From Bibersteinia trehalosi (lineage in GTDB: Bacteria > Pseudomonadota > Gammaproteobacteria > Enterobacterales > Pasteurellaceae): a stretch of DNA of 48,789 bases. The stretch covers positions 96,457 through 145,245 of the forward strand of contig NZ_SMAM01000007.1 of assembly GCF_004346205.1 (NCBI RefSeq). The letters are read 5' to 3'. A program made the translations under genes and the position numbers. The notes below the pieces were generated by a model. That model worked only from the letters and a program-made list of their open reading frames with translations. It had not been told where the DNA came from and searched no databases. Of the stretch, positions 28,174 to 36,352 are shown one piece after another (position 1 is the stretch's first letter; each line of letters begins with the position of its first letter).

Positions 28174-29409
28174 TTATACTCCTCTATCTGGGCTTACCCA
28201 AACTGCTAATTGGGATTTGTTTCTAAAAATGGCTTTGGGAATACCAATTAATAGCGTTAATGTGTTTAGTAGCCAATATACCCATGGATACCAGATACAA
28301 GAAAATACATAGCGAGTTAATCCTTTTTCGTAACGGCTATCAATATACATGCTAAATAAGCATTGAAAGAAAAAGGCCGAGAACAAAATAGCAATACTGG
28401 TTCTCAGTAGCAGCAGATTTTGATTCCATATTAATGGTTGAGAGAATAAAAACTGATAGGCAGCAATCAGTGTGGTGATTATCAGTGAAATAGCCCAGAT
28501 CGCCGTGATAAAATATTCAATATACATCGGCCATAAACGGCGATTTTTAAATCGCCATACTTGGGAAAAATATTTCATAATGACTTCTGCACCGCCTTGC
28601 GCCCAGCGTAAGCGTTGTTTGAATAATCCAGAGAGTTTTTCTGGCATTAATACCCAACATAGTGCACGCGGTTCATAGTAAATATCATAGCCAGCAGTTT
28701 GGAGTTTCCAGCTAACATCAATATCTTCCGTGATCATATTTTGGCTCCAGCCACCGATCTCTAACATGGCATCTTTACGGAATAAACAGCAAACACCAGA
28801 GACAGTGAAGATTGTCCCCATCAGGCTTTGTGCTCGCTTAATCAGACCGATAATAGAGCTAAACTCAGAAACCTGTAATCTACCTAAAATTGTGCTACGG
28901 TTTCTTACGCGAGGATTGCCTGTTACTGCACCATATTTTGAAGATTTCTCCAGCGATTCGACCATGTAGTCGAGAGCCCTATAATCTAATACAGCATCAC
29001 CATCAATACAGGCGACATATTTGCCACGTGCAATTTTTAAGGCATTATTTAATGCGCTTGCTTTTCCTGAATTTTGCTGGTGAAGGGGAATAATTTTCGA
29101 ATTCTGCTCAGCCCAGCGATCAATAATTTCTCCAGTACTATCTTTACTCCCATCATTGATAAAAATTAATTCATAATTGGGATAACGTAATTTTAATAAA
29201 TGTGGGATAGATTCATCTAAATTTTCTGCTTCGTTATAGCAAGGGATCATAACACTTACCATCGGCATGTTATTTTGGTGTTTGCAAAATTTTTGCTTAG
29301 ATAAATTTCTCTCATAAAGAATAAAATAGACAATACCTGCTACCGACCAATAGAGAGCCATTACCGCAGGGTAGGCGAAAACAAAAATGCCAAAAATTTC
29401 TAAAAACAT
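28174..29409 (-). CDS. pgaC: PgaC, poly-β-1,6-N-acetyl-D-glucosamine synthase
   Basis: The 411-aa membrane glycosyltransferase (GT2) polymerises UDP-GlcNAc. N-terminal membrane segment(s) are followed by the GT2 domain: VMIPCYNEAENLDESI, the nucleotide-binding FINDGSKDST, CIDGDAVLD (DxD-like), the acceptor Asp in ITEDIDVSWKLQ, and the Q-x-x-R-W motif as QRLRWAQGG. Three or so C-terminal transmembrane helices follow. It lies 12 bp after pgaB and 4 bp before pgaD. Confidence 0.96.
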   Translation of the reverse strand: MFLEIFGIFVFAYPAVMALYWSVAGIVYFILYERNLSKQKFCKHQNNMPMVSVMIPCYNEAENLDESIPHLLKLRYPNYELIFINDGSKDSTGEIIDRWAEQNSKIIPLHQQNSGKASALNNALKIARGKYVACIDGDAVLDYRALDYMVESLEKSSKYGAVTGNPRVRNRSTILGRLQVSEFSSIIGLIKRAQSLMGTIFTVSGVCCLFRKDAMLEIGGWSQNMITEDIDVSWKLQTAGYDIYYEPRALCWVLMPEKLSGLFKQRLRWAQGGAEVIMKYFSQVWRFKNRRLWPMYIEYFITAIWAISLIITTLIAAYQFLFSQPLIWNQNLLLLRTSIAILFSAFFFQCLFSMYIDSRYEKGLTRYVFSCIWYPWVYWLLNTLTLLIGIPKAIFRNKSQLAVWVSPDRGV

Positions 29410-29421
29410 ATGAATACCTTG

Positions 29422-31305
29422 TTATTTTGTCGAGTTTTGATTAATTGACATGTAAGGTCTAATTTGCTTTAAATTAGGTTGGTTGTTAATAAAGTTATCT
29501 GGATAATAACCGAAGCTATAGATACCGTTTTTAGTTAATGTACTAATCCAATCAATCATTTCAGCTGTTGGTATCGCTTTATTATTACGCCAGTTTACTG
29601 CTTGTAGCTCAAATAGTACTTTATGCAAAGGGATATTCTCCGCTTTTACTAAATGAATTAAATTGTCTAGCCAAGCTTTGGCTTCTTTAGCATCAATTGA
29701 ATTCTCATTTTCCATATAAGGCATTGCCATAATGGCGGTAGTATCATAGTGTTGAGTAAATTTTACAAAATTCTGTGCAAACCAAGCTTCTGATTCCGGT
29801 TGAGTGATCAATGACGCATAAATATTACGTGCTGTTTTGATTTTTTCTTTACCATAACGGAAATAAGGTGCAAGGCTTTGTGTTAATTCATGCGTAAATT
29901 GAATTAAATCTGCAGTCTTTTGCGCACTGTTATCATTGATCTCAAAATCGGTAAGGAATGCATCGTCATGAAAAAGAATGCCATTGAACTTGGCATAAAA
30001 TGCGAGATCTTGATAAATGGATTGAATCATCGCTTTATTTTTTGCTGAATAAGGGTTTAGGCGAAGATAGTGATTTTCAGCAGGTTTGCCTGTACGACGA
30101 TCAAGCACGTATTCACCTTTTTCACCAATATCAAAAGCAAGCACGGGCATCCATGCATAGACTTTTACATCGGCTCGACTAATTAATTGCCAAGCAACTT
30201 GGCTAAACAGATCCGATTTCACTGGCAAATATTTATTGGGGAAATAAAGCGCATCAGCAACGCCGTTACCATCTTGATCAGCATACGCCTGTAGGTAAAC
30301 AGTCGTAATGCCATAATCATAAATACGCTGAATAAGTGCATCTAAATTTTTAGCCTGCTGGGCTGGGTTGGGATCAAAGACATAATCTAAATCGACATGT
30401 ATTACTCTCTGTATGCCATTTTCAGCCGTTTTCCCCGCCAAATATTCTTCGATAGTATCAATTGAAGTTTCTGCATCCAGTAATAATCGCCCGATATGTT
30501 TGTCACCGGCACGATTAACTTTGCTCATATCTAAAGAAAAATGATGAGGCATACCTGCTTGGCGAGCAACCTCTACGGCTGTGTCATTAAATTGCCCATA
30601 AGGCCAAACAATAATTCGAGGTGCATGTCCTGTATGTTGATGAATGAATTTCACAGAGGCTTGAAAATCACGTTGTAAACGTTGGCGATATGCTTGTTTG
30701 CTCTCGTATTGACCATTTTTGTAGATAGGTGAAATTACCGCAGGGATCTGACTACCTGCAGGGTTTGCATTAACCCCATAGTGGAGATCGTGAGTATGTG
30801 AGGCGATTTCGACTAATCCACTACGCTGCATTTCTGCCACTTCATGCCATTGGGCAAAGGCATTGCGAGAGAGTTTAGCGGTGCTTCCATATTGAATTTG
30901 GCTACCCGTTGGGGCATTTAACCAGCTACTTACAGGGGCAAATACCGCTGGATAGTTGTAGGCTTTTAGCAAGGGAAAAATAGTGCTATACATGGATTCA
31001 TAGCCATCATCAAAGCTGAGTAGCACCGCTTTATCTGGCAGACTACTTTTTCCTGCTTCTGCATCCACAACTTGCTGCCAAGCGATAACATTGTAGCCAT
31101 TCGTTTTTAGCCAATTAAAATGGGCGATTAATTGGCGCGCAGGAATGGTTTGCGGTAGATAGTATTTATCTTGCTCGGGTGCATTTTCATCAAGCACTGA
31201 ATGATAAGCAAGTACATGGTATTCGTTGTTTTTTGCAGCGGTTTCTCCGACAAATATTGCCATAAAGAGAAATAAAAAGATCTTAAATTTATTATTAAAA
31301 GTCAT
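29422..31305 (-). CDS. pgaB: PgaB, PNAG N-deacetylase with C-terminal hydrolase-like domain
   Basis: The 627-aa protein deacetylates PNAG during export. It has an N-terminal NodB-type carbohydrate esterase domain, with catalytic Asp99-Asp100 in SFDDGY and the metal site HTHDLH, and a C-terminal TIM-barrel domain (from about residue 300; RVIHVDLDYVFDPNPAQQAKNLDALIQRIYDYGITTVYLQAYAD) of the PgaB/GH153 type. E. coli PgaB is an outer-membrane lipoprotein. Here the N-terminus is a plain signal peptide (…FLFMAIFVGETAAKNN) with no lipobox Cys. It starts 9 bp after pgaA. Confidence 0.95.
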   Translation of the reverse strand: MTFNNKFKIFLFLFMAIFVGETAAKNNEYHVLAYHSVLDENAPEQDKYYLPQTIPARQLIAHFNWLKTNGYNVIAWQQVVDAEAGKSSLPDKAVLLSFDDGYESMYSTIFPLLKAYNYPAVFAPVSSWLNAPTGSQIQYGSTAKLSRNAFAQWHEVAEMQRSGLVEIASHTHDLHYGVNANPAGSQIPAVISPIYKNGQYESKQAYRQRLQRDFQASVKFIHQHTGHAPRIIVWPYGQFNDTAVEVARQAGMPHHFSLDMSKVNRAGDKHIGRLLLDAETSIDTIEEYLAGKTAENGIQRVIHVDLDYVFDPNPAQQAKNLDALIQRIYDYGITTVYLQAYADQDGNGVADALYFPNKYLPVKSDLFSQVAWQLISRADVKVYAWMPVLAFDIGEKGEYVLDRRTGKPAENHYLRLNPYSAKNKAMIQSIYQDLAFYAKFNGILFHDDAFLTDFEINDNSAQKTADLIQFTHELTQSLAPYFRYGKEKIKTARNIYASLITQPESEAWFAQNFVKFTQHYDTTAIMAMPYMENENSIDAKEAKAWLDNLIHLVKAENIPLHKVLFELQAVNWRNNKAIPTAEMIDWISTLTKNGIYSFGYYPDNFINNQPNLKQIRPYMSINQNSTK

Positions 31306-31314
31306 TATTAAACC

Positions 31315-33726
31315 TTATTTAAAATAGAATGAAAAATTAACATTGGCGAAATTATTAAATTCTGTGTCGCCGTCATAAATATTTTTCTTACGCCCGATTT
31401 CATAGCTAATAGCTAATTTCTTACCCACCCGCCATTGATGTTCATAACTGAGCGACCAAGTTTTTGCATGCGATTCATGTTTTTGTGAATAGCGTCCAAT
31501 ATTCCCTTTTAGATGATGGGTGAGGATTAAGCCGTAATCAAAAGGCTGTAGGTAGGCAATATTTGTACCAAATTCAACACTTTTGCTTTGTTCAGGATTG
31601 TAATAAATAGCGTTATTAATTTGCCTATTCTTTTGATAATCGAACCGTAGCGAGTTAGAAAGGGACCAGCGATCTTTTTGTAAAGTGTGGAGATTTGCCC
31701 AAACAAAGTAGTTTTGACGTAAATTACTATCATCAAATTTCATCCAATTCGCATTTAAGCCGGCTTGGAATCGATCGCTATAACGGTAAGTTGAGGCAAT
31801 ACCTATATCTTTGCTATAGATATTTTGCTGAATTGCTTTAATTGGGGTTTGGCTGCCATTACGATTAGCTTGCAACGCAAACGACCAGTGTTGGGAATAC
31901 TGGTAATTTAAATTCAGTGTGAAATAGGCTCTATCATTGAGCTTAATACCTCTACCTGCTTCAAAATTTAAGTCTAACGGATAAAAATTTAAAGCGACAC
32001 CAGCTCCTGCACGTTGTTGTTTTAAATTTTGTTGCCCATTGGGGGCATTGTTTGCAAGATAATGAACATAAGCTCGATGTCCTTTGAAACTGCGTGGTGA
32101 ATAAATAAGATATTCTTGTGAAACCTCATTATTTTCACTGTCTTTTGGTGAGGTTTTATGTTGTATACCAAAGTGTGCGATCACCTCTGTTGAACTTAAG
32201 CGCTCATAGCGTTCTAACAAACTACGTTCTTGAAATTTTTGTGTATCATCAAATGAACGGATAATTTGAGAAGCTGTTTTCCAATCTTGACGATCTAATG
32301 CCACATTAGCGAGTAAACGCTGGCTATTGTGACGTTCATGTGGCGCCAAAAATGGCATCGCGTTATTTGCCCAAGTTTCTGCATCGTCATAATGTTGAAA
32401 AGCGCGAGACAATTCACCAATTTCTAGCATTGTCCAAGGATCACCAGGGGTTTTTTGTTGTAAACGCTCTTCAAGTAAACGCATTGCCTTAGCTTTATTC
32501 CCTCGCCAGTTGGTTAAACTCACTTGACTAAAGAATTGGCGATCATAATTAGGGTTAATAATCCGCTGAGTATGGGTATAGTCTTGTACAAATGGCGGTT
32601 CATCAATGGCATTGGCATATTGTTCAGCCAATTTAAATTGTCCACTATCACTTGCGGCATTGACTAATTTAAAGCGCAATTCGGCAGGAATATTTTCAGA
32701 CGGCTTTACCAAATTTTGATAAATAGATAATGCTTTTGAAGGAGAGCCTTCAGCTAAGAGGGCATCCGCATAAGATTCTTGCACATAATTAGGAATCGTC
32801 TGCACAGATTTTTCTAGTTGGCGATAGTCGGCAAGGGCTGAGCGGTAATTTTTGAGGCGAACAGCCAAGACGATGCGATCTTGTAATGCTTGTCGATAGA
32901 TAGGTGAATCAACGGTATTTTGTGCTATTAATTGACTTAATTGTTGGAAAGATTGATCAAGTTGCTGGGGCGTGATTGCTTCGCCACGAACATTATTGAT
33001 TGCCATTGTGTGTGAAAGCCAAGCCGCATCATTTGCACTAAAGAGCTCGGGGTATTGTGATTTAAGCCGTTGTTGTAGCGGAATCAGATTATATTTTGCC
33101 GCAAGGCGATAGAGTTCCAAAGCAAGCGCTTGATTTTGAGGATTTTTTTGCAATTCATCTTGTAGGCGCCCAATTCTACCAATTTCTGTTTCAGCATTTT
33201 GGCGTAAGTAGCCGAGAGCTTCTTCAACAGCACTGTCTTGCCCAAAACGAGTGATATAACGATTGAGACTATCTTTTGCTTGTTGGTAGCGAGCTAATTC
33301 AATAAAAAGTAAACCACTACCAAGCAACCCATTAGGGTTTTGTGGAAATTTTTTTGCCAGTTGCTGATAAAGCGTCAGTGATTTTTGCAACTGTTTCTGA
33401 TTACGTGCTGCTCGAGCTAAATTTTCCAGTTCACTCTCTGAAAAATCACTTATTTTACATTTTGCGCAAACATTCAACGCTTGTTGATAATTTTCTTGAC
33501 GAATCAGTAGGGCGATTAAATCATCACGTACCTTTTTGTCACTGGTTTGTTTATAAAGTCTCCTCAACTCCTGAATAGCTTGGGTGAGCGCTGTGTTATT
33601 TTCGCGGGAGGCGATCACAATTTGTTCACGCTGTTCATCAATCTTGGAGTAAGCAAGGCTTATTGTGGAGTGCGTTGCTAATAACAAAGATAGAGGTAGG
33701 ATTGGTGTTTTATATAGTTTTTGCAT
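31315..33726 (-). CDS. pgaA: PgaA, TPR/β-barrel outer-membrane PNAG export porin
   Basis: The 803-aa protein (E. coli 807) has a signal peptide (MQKLYKTPILPLSLLLATHSTISLAYS), a long periplasmic TPR superhelix (about residues 30–510; for example ALTLYQQLAKKFPQNPNGLLGSGLL-type repeats) and a C-terminal β-barrel ending in Phe (…NFSFYFK, with alternating hydrophobics in the last strand). It exports partly deacetylated PNAG. First gene of pgaABCD. Upstream lie a TATAAT-like −10 and an AT-only hairpin followed by six T (33742–33771), which may modulate its expression. Confidence 0.95.
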   Translation of the reverse strand: MQKLYKTPILPLSLLLATHSTISLAYSKIDEQREQIVIASRENNTALTQAIQELRRLYKQTSDKKVRDDLIALLIRQENYQQALNVCAKCKISDFSESELENLARAARNQKQLQKSLTLYQQLAKKFPQNPNGLLGSGLLFIELARYQQAKDSLNRYITRFGQDSAVEEALGYLRQNAETEIGRIGRLQDELQKNPQNQALALELYRLAAKYNLIPLQQRLKSQYPELFSANDAAWLSHTMAINNVRGEAITPQQLDQSFQQLSQLIAQNTVDSPIYRQALQDRIVLAVRLKNYRSALADYRQLEKSVQTIPNYVQESYADALLAEGSPSKALSIYQNLVKPSENIPAELRFKLVNAASDSGQFKLAEQYANAIDEPPFVQDYTHTQRIINPNYDRQFFSQVSLTNWRGNKAKAMRLLEERLQQKTPGDPWTMLEIGELSRAFQHYDDAETWANNAMPFLAPHERHNSQRLLANVALDRQDWKTASQIIRSFDDTQKFQERSLLERYERLSSTEVIAHFGIQHKTSPKDSENNEVSQEYLIYSPRSFKGHRAYVHYLANNAPNGQQNLKQQRAGAGVALNFYPLDLNFEAGRGIKLNDRAYFTLNLNYQYSQHWSFALQANRNGSQTPIKAIQQNIYSKDIGIASTYRYSDRFQAGLNANWMKFDDSNLRQNYFVWANLHTLQKDRWSLSNSLRFDYQKNRQINNAIYYNPEQSKSVEFGTNIAYLQPFDYGLILTHHLKGNIGRYSQKHESHAKTWSLSYEHQWRVGKKLAISYEIGRKKNIYDGDTEFNNFANVNFSFYFK

Positions 33727-33741
33727 ATTAAAAAAGCCTAA

Positions 33742-33771
33742 AAATCCAAATATATCGAATATATTAGATTT
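33742..33771 (-). promoter_or_regulatory. AT-rich hairpin in the pgaA leader
   Basis: On the minus strand AAATC-T-AATATAT pairs with ATATATT-TG-GATTT around TCG, followed by TTAGGCTTTTTTA and the pgaA ATG 15 bp beyond the hairpin. It could be a weak attenuator or a translation-blocking structure. Confidence 0.4.
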
Positions 33772-33801
33772 GTATAATTAAGTTTGCTTAAAATGCAGCG
33801 A

Positions 33802-33807
33802 ATTATA
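33802..33807 (-). promoter_or_regulatory. Possible −10 box of the pga operon
   Basis: TATAAT on the minus strand about 75 bp before the pgaA ATG. The −35 is poor (TTGCTC at 15-bp spacing), so an activator may be needed. Confidence 0.3.
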
Positions 33808-33905
33808 AAGCATAAAAAATTAGAGCAATAGCCCTGTTTATGCTTGATTGCTCCAAAAAAAGCATCCTGCTCCAAAAGTAAAATAAAAAGTTATACATCC
33901 ATATA

Positions 33906-33945
33906 CTAGGCTCAGTTGATAATTAGAATTATCAACTGAGCCTAG
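33906..33945. repeat. Perfect 40-bp palindrome
   Basis: CTAGGCTCAGTTGATAATT and its exact inverse abut across a two-base centre (AG). No T tract. Two terminal inverted repeats joined with a 2-bp spacer is how an IS IR–IR junction or a MITE relic would look; I do not recognise the family. Confidence 0.75.
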
Positions 33946-34104
33946 GTATAACCAAATTTGGCGGAAGTTTCGACTGCTGCTGTGTGTTTTTAGTTCAAAA
34001 TTTTTAAAAGAAAAAGATAGGATGTTTAGATATAAGTACCAAAGTCTAATAATGAGTAGGAACAAGCGATACCAAAAATAGCTAAAATTTTCCAAGGAAT
34101 AAAT

Positions 34105-34131
34105 GAAAAAGGCGCACATAGTTGGCGCCTT
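34105..34131 (-). terminator. Rho-independent terminator of the argCJBD operon
   Basis: On the minus strand AAGGCGC and GCGCCTT surround a nine-base loop, followed by TTTCATTT (TTTTT counting the stem end). It begins six bases after the argD stop. Confidence 0.8.
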
Positions 34132-34137
34132 AGTGAG

Positions 34138-35319
34138 TTAATAACTTGCCAGAATATGCTGTAGTACAGCCAAGCCTTCAGTTATCTCTTCATCTGAAAT
34201 AATCAACGGCGGCAATAAACGTAATTTATGTTTCGCTGTTAAAAACAACACGCCTTGTTCAATTGCTTTTGCCACTACATTACTGGCTTGAATATCTTCT
34301 TCAAATTCCACCCCAAGCATTAAACCTAAACCGCTGACGGATTTTACTTTTGGCAATTTTGCTAATTCTGCTTTCAGTTTTTCCCCCTTGCGTGCGACTT
34401 CAGCTAAAAAATCGGGCGTTAATTTATCCATCACCGCATTAGCCGCCGCACAGCTCACAGGATTTGCCCCAAAGGTTGAGCCGTGATCGCTTTTACCAAG
34501 CGTATATTCACATTTTTCACCAAACAGTACTGCCCCAATTGGCAAGCCACCTCCTAAGCCTTTGGCAAGGGTAACAATATCAGGCGTTAAACCAATATGT
34601 TGATAGGCGAACATTTTGCCCGTGCGCCCTATGCCTGTTTGTACTTCGTCAATAATCAACAAAATATCGTTCGCTTGGCAAAGTGCTTGCACGCCTTGTA
34701 AATAATCGGGATTCAACGAATTTAAACCGCCTTCTCCTTGCACGATTTCCAGCATTACCGCACAAACATCATTTTGGTTGAGTCGTTGCGTGAGAGCACT
34801 AAGATTATTTGCTTCTAAATGTTCAAAACCTTGTGTGAAAGGGAAAAAATGTTGATGAAAGACAGCTTGGCCTGTCGCCGCAAGGGTAGAAATGGTTCGC
34901 CCATGAAAAGAATTCACCAGAGAAAGAATCGTTGAGCGGTTTTCACCGTATTTATCAACACTATATTTGCGAGCAGTTTTTATTGCTCCCTCGTTGGCTT
35001 CTGCCCCCGAATTGCAAAAAAAGACCCGTTTTAACCCGCTTGCTTTCACTAATTTTTCGGCAAGTTGCGCAGCGGGAGAGGTGTAGAATAAATTAGAGGT
35101 ATGAGAAAGGGTGCTTGCTTGATGAATGACCGCTTGTAGCCAATTCTCATCAGCCCAGCCCAAACTATTTACCCCAATCCCAGAGGTAAAATCCAAATAG
35201 CGTTTGCCCTCAAAATCCCATACTTCACAGCCTTTAGCGTGGCTTAATGCTAAATCAAACCGCCCATAGGTTTGGGCGATATAGGTGTGATCTAATTGCT
35301 TGGCTGTCTGACTACTCAT
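34138..35319 (-). CDS. argD: Acetylornithine aminotransferase ArgD
   Basis: The 393-aa class III PLP aminotransferase converts N-acetylglutamate semialdehyde to N-acetylornithine. The PLP lysine is in VTLAKGLGGGLPIGAVLF. FCNSGAEANEGAIKTARKY, SFHGRT and DEVQTGIGRTGK are the cofactor- and substrate-binding motifs. I use ATG 35319 (MSSQTAKQLDH), preceded by a perfect AGGAGG; the longer frame to 35352 lies inside argB. The start overlaps the argB 3' end by 8 bp. Last gene of argCJBD; a terminator follows. Confidence 0.95.
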   Translation of the reverse strand: MSSQTAKQLDHTYIAQTYGRFDLALSHAKGCEVWDFEGKRYLDFTSGIGVNSLGWADENWLQAVIHQASTLSHTSNLFYTSPAAQLAEKLVKASGLKRVFFCNSGAEANEGAIKTARKYSVDKYGENRSTILSLVNSFHGRTISTLAATGQAVFHQHFFPFTQGFEHLEANNLSALTQRLNQNDVCAVMLEIVQGEGGLNSLNPDYLQGVQALCQANDILLIIDEVQTGIGRTGKMFAYQHIGLTPDIVTLAKGLGGGLPIGAVLFGEKCEYTLGKSDHGSTFGANPVSCAAANAVMDKLTPDFLAEVARKGEKLKAELAKLPKVKSVSGLGLMLGVEFEEDIQASNVVAKAIEQGVLFLTAKHKLRLLPPLIISDEEITEGLAVLQHILASY

Positions 35320-36184
35320 GATTTGCCTCCTTTTTATAAAACAACGTCCCATTCCCTTCGGTGCTGAACATTTCTAGCAAAATCGCGTGGGGAATTCGTC
35401 CGTCAATAATGGCAGATTCTTTTACGCCAGCTTTCACACAATCCACACAGCAGGCGATTTTAGGGATCATACCGCCACTGATAATGCCTTTATCAATGAG
35501 CGTTTGCACTTCGCTAATTTCCACTTCGGGGATTAAGGTACTTTCATCATCTTTATTCATCAATAGCCCTGCAATATCGGTCATACTGACGAGTTTTTCC
35601 GCTTGTAATGCTATTGCTATTTCACTAGCGGCGGTGTCGGCATTGATGTTGTAAGCGATACCCTGTTCATCTGCACCAATGGTCGCAATCACAGGGATAA
35701 AACTAGAATCAAGAGCGAAGTTGAGCAATGTAGTGTCCACACTTTTGATTTCGCCCACAAAGCCTAAATCGTATTCGGTCTGTAATTTTTCGCACAGCAG
35801 CATATTGCCGTCTAAGCCACATAAGCCTATGCCTTTGCCTTTAAGCAAAGCAACGAGGCTTTTATTTACCTTGCCTGCCAGCATTTGTTGCACAACGTCC
35901 ATCGTTTCTTTATCGGTTACACGCAAACCGTTGATAAATTGGCTTTCCTTGCCAATGAGCTTCAATCCGTGAGAAATTTCAGGGCCACCGCCATGCACTA
36001 ACACGACTTTTACGCCTATTTGGTTGAGCAATAGTAAGTCTTGCATAACGGCTTGTTTGAGTTCTTCGTTGATCATCGCATTGCCACCGTATTTCACCAC
36101 GATGGTTTTACCTTGATATTTTTTGATATAGGGCGTTGCTTCGCCCATCACTTTGGTGAGGGCTTCAATTTGGGATTGTTGCAT
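35312..36184 (-). CDS. argB: Acetylglutamate kinase ArgB
   Basis: From ATG 36184 the protein is 290 aa. It phosphorylates N-acetylglutamate. The amino-acid kinase motifs are KTIVVKYGGNAM, VVLVHGGGPEIS and the ATP-side SGGMIPKI. The sequence resembles the long, arginine-sensitive-type ArgB of Firmicutes and others (N-terminal helix QSQIEALTKVMGEATPYIKKYQGK) rather than the shorter (258-aa) E. coli ArgB. AGGAAAACC precedes the ATG. The frame continues upstream to 36226 but without a ribosome-binding site. The 166-bp gap to argJ is filled by hairpins. Confidence 0.95.
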   Translation of the reverse strand: MQQSQIEALTKVMGEATPYIKKYQGKTIVVKYGGNAMINEELKQAVMQDLLLLNQIGVKVVLVHGGGPEISHGLKLIGKESQFINGLRVTDKETMDVVQQMLAGKVNKSLVALLKGKGIGLCGLDGNMLLCEKLQTEYDLGFVGEIKSVDTTLLNFALDSSFIPVIATIGADEQGIAYNINADTAASEIAIALQAEKLVSMTDIAGLLMNKDDESTLIPEVEISEVQTLIDKGIISGGMIPKIACCVDCVKAGVKESAIIDGRIPHAILLEMFSTEGNGTLFYKKEANHE

Positions 36185-36209
36185 ATTGGTTTTCCTGTTT
36201 TTTATCATC

Positions 36210-36226
36210 TTGGGGCTTCGCCCCAA
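36210..36226. repeat. Short GC-rich hairpin upstream of argB
   Basis: TTGGGGCTTCGCCCCAA folds into a tight hairpin 26 bp before the argB start. Confidence 0.6.
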
Positions 36227-36228
36227 TA

Positions 36229-36352
36229 AAATCTCCCCTAACCCCTCTTTTTCAAAGAGGGGAATTTATTTCGTGGGGAAATCACGCTCAATCTTATTTT
36301 ACGCTCAAAAAGATCGCCCCCTCTTTGAAAAAGAGGGGGAGGGGGGAGATTT
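36229..36352. repeat. Inverted pair of a second interspersed repeat, argJ–argB gap
   Basis: The left copy begins AAATCTCCCCTAACCCCTCT and ends …CAAAGAGGGG (36262). The right copy (from about 36317) is its inverse, ending GGGGGGAGATTT. Each copy also folds alone (CCCCTCTTT/AAAGAGGGG). The right end reaches into the argJ stop codon (36351–36353). Confidence 0.8.

Larger units (their letters stand above)
33727..34104. other. Gap between pgaA and argD, with a 40-bp palindrome
   Basis: About 380 bp without a convincing gene. A 93-codon frame on the minus strand (33838–34119) spans the palindrome and has no recognisable domain. The region holds the pga leader/promoter and the palindrome at 33906–33945, and may be a relic of an insertion. 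Confidence 0.5.

Noticed and set aside
33838-34119. 93-aa minus-strand frame in the pgaA–argD gap
   Set aside because: It runs through a perfect palindrome and the arg terminator, has aromatic/low-complexity content, no ribosome-binding site and no recognisable domain.
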